This document shows, piece after piece, positions 60,401 to 64,000 of a stretch of DNA of 64,000 nt. The notes below the pieces were generated by a model. The model saw only the letters and a list, made by a program, of their open reading frames with translations, was not told where the DNA came from and ran no database searches. The stretch comes from Sipunculus nudus. Lineage: Eukaryota; Annelida; Sipuncula; Golfingiida; Sipunculidae. Every line of letters starts with the position of its first letter. The stretch's first letter is position 1. The stretch lies in the NCBI GenBank assembly GCA_026874595.1, contig CM049308.1, forward strand, positions 95,590,624 through 95,654,623, in the 5' to 3' direction. The position numbers were made by a program, and so were the translations under genes.

Positions 60401-60768
60401 AATCAACTTGATCGAAGATCTTGAATAGTATTGTCATGTACCAGAAACAGGTGGTGCCACCTGTTATTCTTTCACATGTTTTCGTGCCGTTTAATACCCC
60501 ATCATTGCCACTTAACAGTTCTGTGAGCATTATAAGTCAAAAACTAATGGACAGATTTCTTTCAAATTATGCATATACATAGATATGGGTTATGGGATGA
60601 TGTTTATTTAAATTGGGGTCATGACCTTTTCTATGAGAGTGACCTTTTCTATGAGTGTGGTCTGATATTAATTGTTGCTGAAGATTGGGGGCCTATTCTT
60701 AAGGGGGGGGGGGGGGGGTTTAATTGTCTGGGGATACTATGGCACCTGTGGTGCCAAGAAATGTCTAG
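54491..60768 (+). mobile_element. Large Helitron-like element built of about 18 units of ~327 bp
   Basis: The left end is TTGTATCCCCGGACAAAGTC, which folds with the following GGGGGATAC. The right end is TTGTCTGGGGATAC, the hairpin GGCACCTGTGGTGCC and AAGAAATGTCTAG. GTATCCCC(A/G)GACAA at the left is inverted near the right end. The interior is a tandem array of ~327-bp units; from 56.1 kb three unit types (A, B, C) repeat as a 980-bp higher-order unit. Each unit carries GGTCATGACC, CCTTGACCTTGAA and a palindromic CAGGTGG(T/C)GCCACCTG. No transposition protein is encoded. The same design in inverted orientation at 20800-22108 has only three units. Class assignment (Helitron/Helentron type) rests on end structure only. 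Confidence 0.7.
58469..58877 (+). pseudogene. 400-bp gene fragment inserted in the satellite array
   Basis: Bases 58472-58871 are colinear with 62497-62896, without gaps and with only about three differences seen. The fragment interrupts one type-B unit between CATTGCCA and CTTAAACAG. The copied part encodes ESYRTDRLSKRLLDHFGSSI-like text from the protein family at 62 kb (here starting out of frame). It is a sequence capture, not a gene. No clear target-site duplication is visible. Confidence 0.9.
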
Positions 60769-62020
60769 TTTATATTTGTTAGATCTGTTTATGACAGTCC
60801 CCATATAAGAGATGAGGTATTCAGCAAGAGATGAAGGCTTATAATGTATCATGTCAGCAACTTAATAGTCATGGGGCCAAACTGTGTACTGTGCATAATT
60901 AGGGTTGTACCTTACAGCCTCAGATATAAAATTTTACACCCCTTACATGTTTAGAAGATCTCCCCTAGAGTATTGGAAGTGATGTTGGCAGTCTCAGTAC
61001 TCTTGCAAAAGTAGTTTTAGCATTGCTTTTGTTTCAGAAGGTTTAGTAATTTTATGAGTTTTCTTTCCAACCTACTTCTGGTCCGTTTTTAATTCACAGC
61101 TGCTACTTGCTTGTATATATTTACACAAATATGGAACCATTGATTGGCTAAGAACTATGGCTTTGTCAGCTGAAATAAATTTTACGACAAGGCTCATATT
61201 TTAGCAATTGTGAGCCCTATAACTTGCCCCCCCTAAAATTTTCCAAAATTCTAGAAAAATTGTCTATATACGTACATTTATTTCAGCCTAGAATTAATTT
61301 TAGATTATTATGCAATGACCATGGGGTTTTCTATCAAATGCATGAATATTCTTTCTGAAATCTTCATGTTATCTTCCATTTTGACTCAAATAACAAAAAT
61401 TGTTAATCAGATTGTAATTTTCAGCACTTCAGCTTCTTTGCTGGTTATATTCAAGGTAACCTCTACAAAAGCACAGATACAAAATGCACAGATACAGACA
61501 TTTAATTTTTGTCTAGGTTAGGCACAATGAAGTTAATATATCTATGTAAATGTTAGGTTTAGGAATGAAATTGCAAAATGTAGGGACAATACCTTATCTT
61601 TGAATATGTGCGGAACCATAGTAAAATAGCCTCTTTTTAGGGATTATGAACACTTGAACCTAATCAACACAATGCAGTATTCTTCTGTCTATCTTGTTCA
61701 TTTTCAGTTGAAGATACTGGCACCAGATGTCTAGAAAATGTGAAGAAAGTAGAAATGGGGGTAGGGGGGGTCATTTTGAGGGGATTTGTTTGGGTTCTGG
61801 ATGAGTCACTATCTTTCCTGTGCATGGTTGTTATATGTGTAGATACCAGTGCCTAGGGTTCTGTATAAAATCCACAGGGAAGCTGGGGGCTTGATTTTGG
61901 TTACTAACATGCTTTAGTAAACATACTCTATTTTTTGTAGGTGCATAATACTACTAACCGGTGGTGGTCAATAGAAAAGATTAAGTGACAGTACTTAGAA
62001 GGAATACTTAGAAGTAAAAT
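60769..62020. other. Non-coding stretch before the 62-kb gene copy
   Basis: No exon, RNA gene or array recognised. The 61315-61521 frame has a hydrophobic run but no domain and no splice signals. Confidence 0.5.
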
Positions 62021-62023
62021 AGT

Positions 62024-64000
62024 CATGGATCCAGCTTTTACTTCATCTAAGAGGAGATTTTCTCTTGATACTGACTTCTCCTTGTGCATCATATGTCAGA
62101 CTTCTTCTTCTGATGAAATTAATACTCTAACATGGAGGGGATTTCCCACCTTCAAGAATGCTTAATAAAAAAGACAAGATGATGTATTTGAAAGACTGTG
62201 GACATTGGTGCAGGACACCGACCAATTTCTAGCTAAGAAACCTAAGTGCCACAGGACATGCAGAAGTAACTATACTCATAAACGTTATATACTCGTAAAC
62301 TTTTTCATTACCATAAATCATGTATGGACACATTCATGAAAAGAAGAGAAACAAAGTGTCCCATGCCAGTTAACCAAGGTGACCCCTATGAAAATGCTTT
62401 TGGCAAACTCCTATCAGAAATAACAGACACATTATTGAAAGACCAGTCAGCATTCTACATTACCCAGTTACAGGACAAATACAGAGAAATGTTAACAGAA
62501 GAAGGTGTTACCAATGCTGAATCATACAGGACAGACAGACTCAGCAAGAGGTTGCTTGACCATTTTGGATCCTCTATCCAGATTTTACCACAGAGGGGAA
62601 AGGCGAGTCTGGTTATTTCTTCTGAAATCAAAGTGGGTGAAATGTGTGCACTTGTTACAAGTTTGCAGCAACAGTTAGCTGAATCAGAGTTAAAGATTGA
62701 ATCTGACTGTAGTCCGAGCCAAAAGTGGTATACCCTCATTGAGCAGCTACAGGTTGCTGCGGTCAAGACCTCAGCCCTCTGCGCTCCTTAAGCATGTTCT
62801 CTGAGCCAACAGTCTCAGTGCCACGCCAAGCCAAGCAAGGAGCCACAGAGGCCACCCCCGTCCATCCCGAGCTGGTGACTTTTCAGAAAGCTACAGCATC
62901 CACAGCCACAAAGCCAGAAGCAACCTACATTCCCTGTACCGATCCCAGCAGCAGAGACCCAGCCATGCCATTGGAGAGCTGAACTCGATTTTGTGAATGA
63001 CACTGCTTCGAGACTCATAGCCCTTGTACTTGCGGTTTCGGCCATTTGGACCGTATTAACAGGGTTTCCCAGTTTACAAGTTTAGCAAGTTTTTTTGTCA
63101 TCAGCAAACTGTAGTGAAGATGAGGAGTCTGGAAATGTCAGAATGTTAAAGTCAGAAGGAAGACCATACAAGAGCCAGAGAAGTTAACAATTGCTGAAAG
63201 TCATGTGAAGCTTAAGGACAGAAGCGAAGCTTGGTCACTGCATGATACTCCTCTGACAGTACAAGAAGGTCAAACCTCTGCTTTTATAGATGATGAGTAT
63301 TTCATATGGTGCTTGTTACGCTTGCCAGCCAACAGAGCTGAAGATTGCACTGAATCAGATATATCACAAGCAGAACCTGAGCGCACAGAACCTACTTGGA
63401 ATGGATTTTATGAGTCTATCTGTGAACTGAGTAAGTGGTCCACCACCATTTGCTATGGATCACTGTTTCCCAAGTCCCCCACCGATCCAGATGTGGTTCA
63501 AGCTTCACTGGACTACTTGATCTTCCTCACAAACCACCTTGGACAACATATGATAAAATATGATATTGTGAAAGGTATTTTAACAAACATGGGCCATATT
63601 TAGAACAAACAATATTGATCAAATAATAAATGATTGTGGTAACTCAGTTGCATTTTGCACAATAGTTTTGATAAAGTCCATAAGAATAAAAGGGTACTTA
63701 GCTTTGTTGTATTAATGAAAGAATACTGAAATATTAAACCTTGCACTTTGCTACATTAATAATTACAAACATAGTGTACACATAATATTTTTGCTGTCTT
63801 CCCTTTGGGATAAAAAAAAGTATCAAGAGAAGTACTCAAAGTTAGTGGAAAGACTAGGTGGATTCCATATTGCAGAAAATTTTATTGGAAGTATTGGCTT
63901 CTACATGAAAAATTTAGGCATTGAGAAAATCCTGGCTGAAAGTGAAGTCTGAAAAAGAGATACAGCAAATAAAGTCATTGATGGGAAAGACTATTACAAA
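62024..64000 (+). pseudogene. Decayed or intron-bearing copy of the high-copy zinc-finger protein family, continuing past the window
   Basis: Starts with an ATG at 62024 (MDPAFTSSKRRFSLDTDFSL, then CIICQ). After a stop at about 62162 it continues DDVFERLWTLVQDTDQF and PKCHRTCRSNYTHKR, completing a CxxC...HxxC zinc-binding N-terminus. The best open part (62324-62791) contains ESYRTDRLSKRLLDHFGSSI, LPQRGKASLVISSEIKVGEM and TSLQQQLAESELKI. A later frame (63205-63603) has YGSLFPKSPTDPDVVQASLD. At about 63820-63950 it reads KLVERLGGFHIAENFIGSIG, then a stop and, in frame, ANKVIDGKDYYK at the window edge. The motif order matches a large family of invertebrate hypotheticals, related in layout to the copy at 41.9-43.9 kb. 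Stops and frame changes indicate decay unless small introns explain some of them. Confidence 0.65.

Noticed and set aside
1-64000. tRNA, rRNA or other structured RNA genes
   Set aside because: No cloverleaf-type A and B box pairs or rRNA-like conserved segments were noticed by eye; a covariance-model scan would be needed to exclude them.

Overview
This is a eukaryotic, AT-rich, intron-bearing genomic window with no bacterial gene organisation. The gene types, the very repeat-rich background and the non-LTR and Ty3/Gypsy fragments suggest a marine invertebrate, most likely a lophotrochozoan such as a mollusc. That assignment is inference from style, not from a marker gene. Only two host genes can be assembled with confidence, both on the minus strand. 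Both were pieced together by matching splice sites and intron phase.

Gene 1 (2205-4520, minus) has five exons, all joined in phase 1. It encodes a ~270-residue protein with a signal peptide and the zinc-deaminase signature HAE...PCEDC. This is the best candidate for a notable system: it looks like a secreted AID/APOBEC-like (SNAD-type) deaminase, plausibly an innate-immune mutator. Gene 2 (11855-26057, minus) has five exons and encodes a ~267-residue type I membrane protein. It has a signal peptide, one complete ten-cysteine Ly6/uPAR (LU, three-finger) domain, a transmembrane helix, a cysteine-rich juxtamembrane stretch and a short tail. Its first exon and promoter are duplicated at 28574-28680. 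Both copies keep a GC-type splice donor and a perfect TTCCCGGAA palindrome. Its last intron holds a 4.2-kb array of 31-bp repeats, and the intron before that holds a 27-bp array.

Regions. 1-2200: nothing seen except a poly(A) signal. 2205-4520: deaminase gene. 4.5-11.8 kb: intergenic, with microsatellites and small palindromes. 11.8-28.7 kb: LU gene, whose introns contain minisatellites, an inverted copy of a Helitron-like satellite element (20.8-22.1 kb), Helitron-like ends (22.3-23.5 kb) and a TIR element (23.9-24.6 kb). 30.7-37.2 kb: a broken LINE, a 27-bp minisatellite and a broken Ty3/Gypsy element lying end to end. 37-41.7 kb: no genes seen. 41.9-43.9 kb (minus) and 62.0-64.0 kb (plus): two decayed copies of a high-copy zinc-finger protein family of unknown function. 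46.6-49.8 kb: a foldback element and a long-TIR element. 50.3 kb: one orphan exon. 52.5-60.8 kb: three consecutive satellite blocks (26-bp, 46-bp and ~327-bp). The last is the body of a large Helitron-like element with a three-unit higher-order period and a captured 400-bp piece of the 62-kb gene.

The two host genes are both of a kind used at the cell surface or outside the cell, but nothing in the sequence shows that they act together. Most long open frames in the window are artefacts of stop-free tandem repeats.
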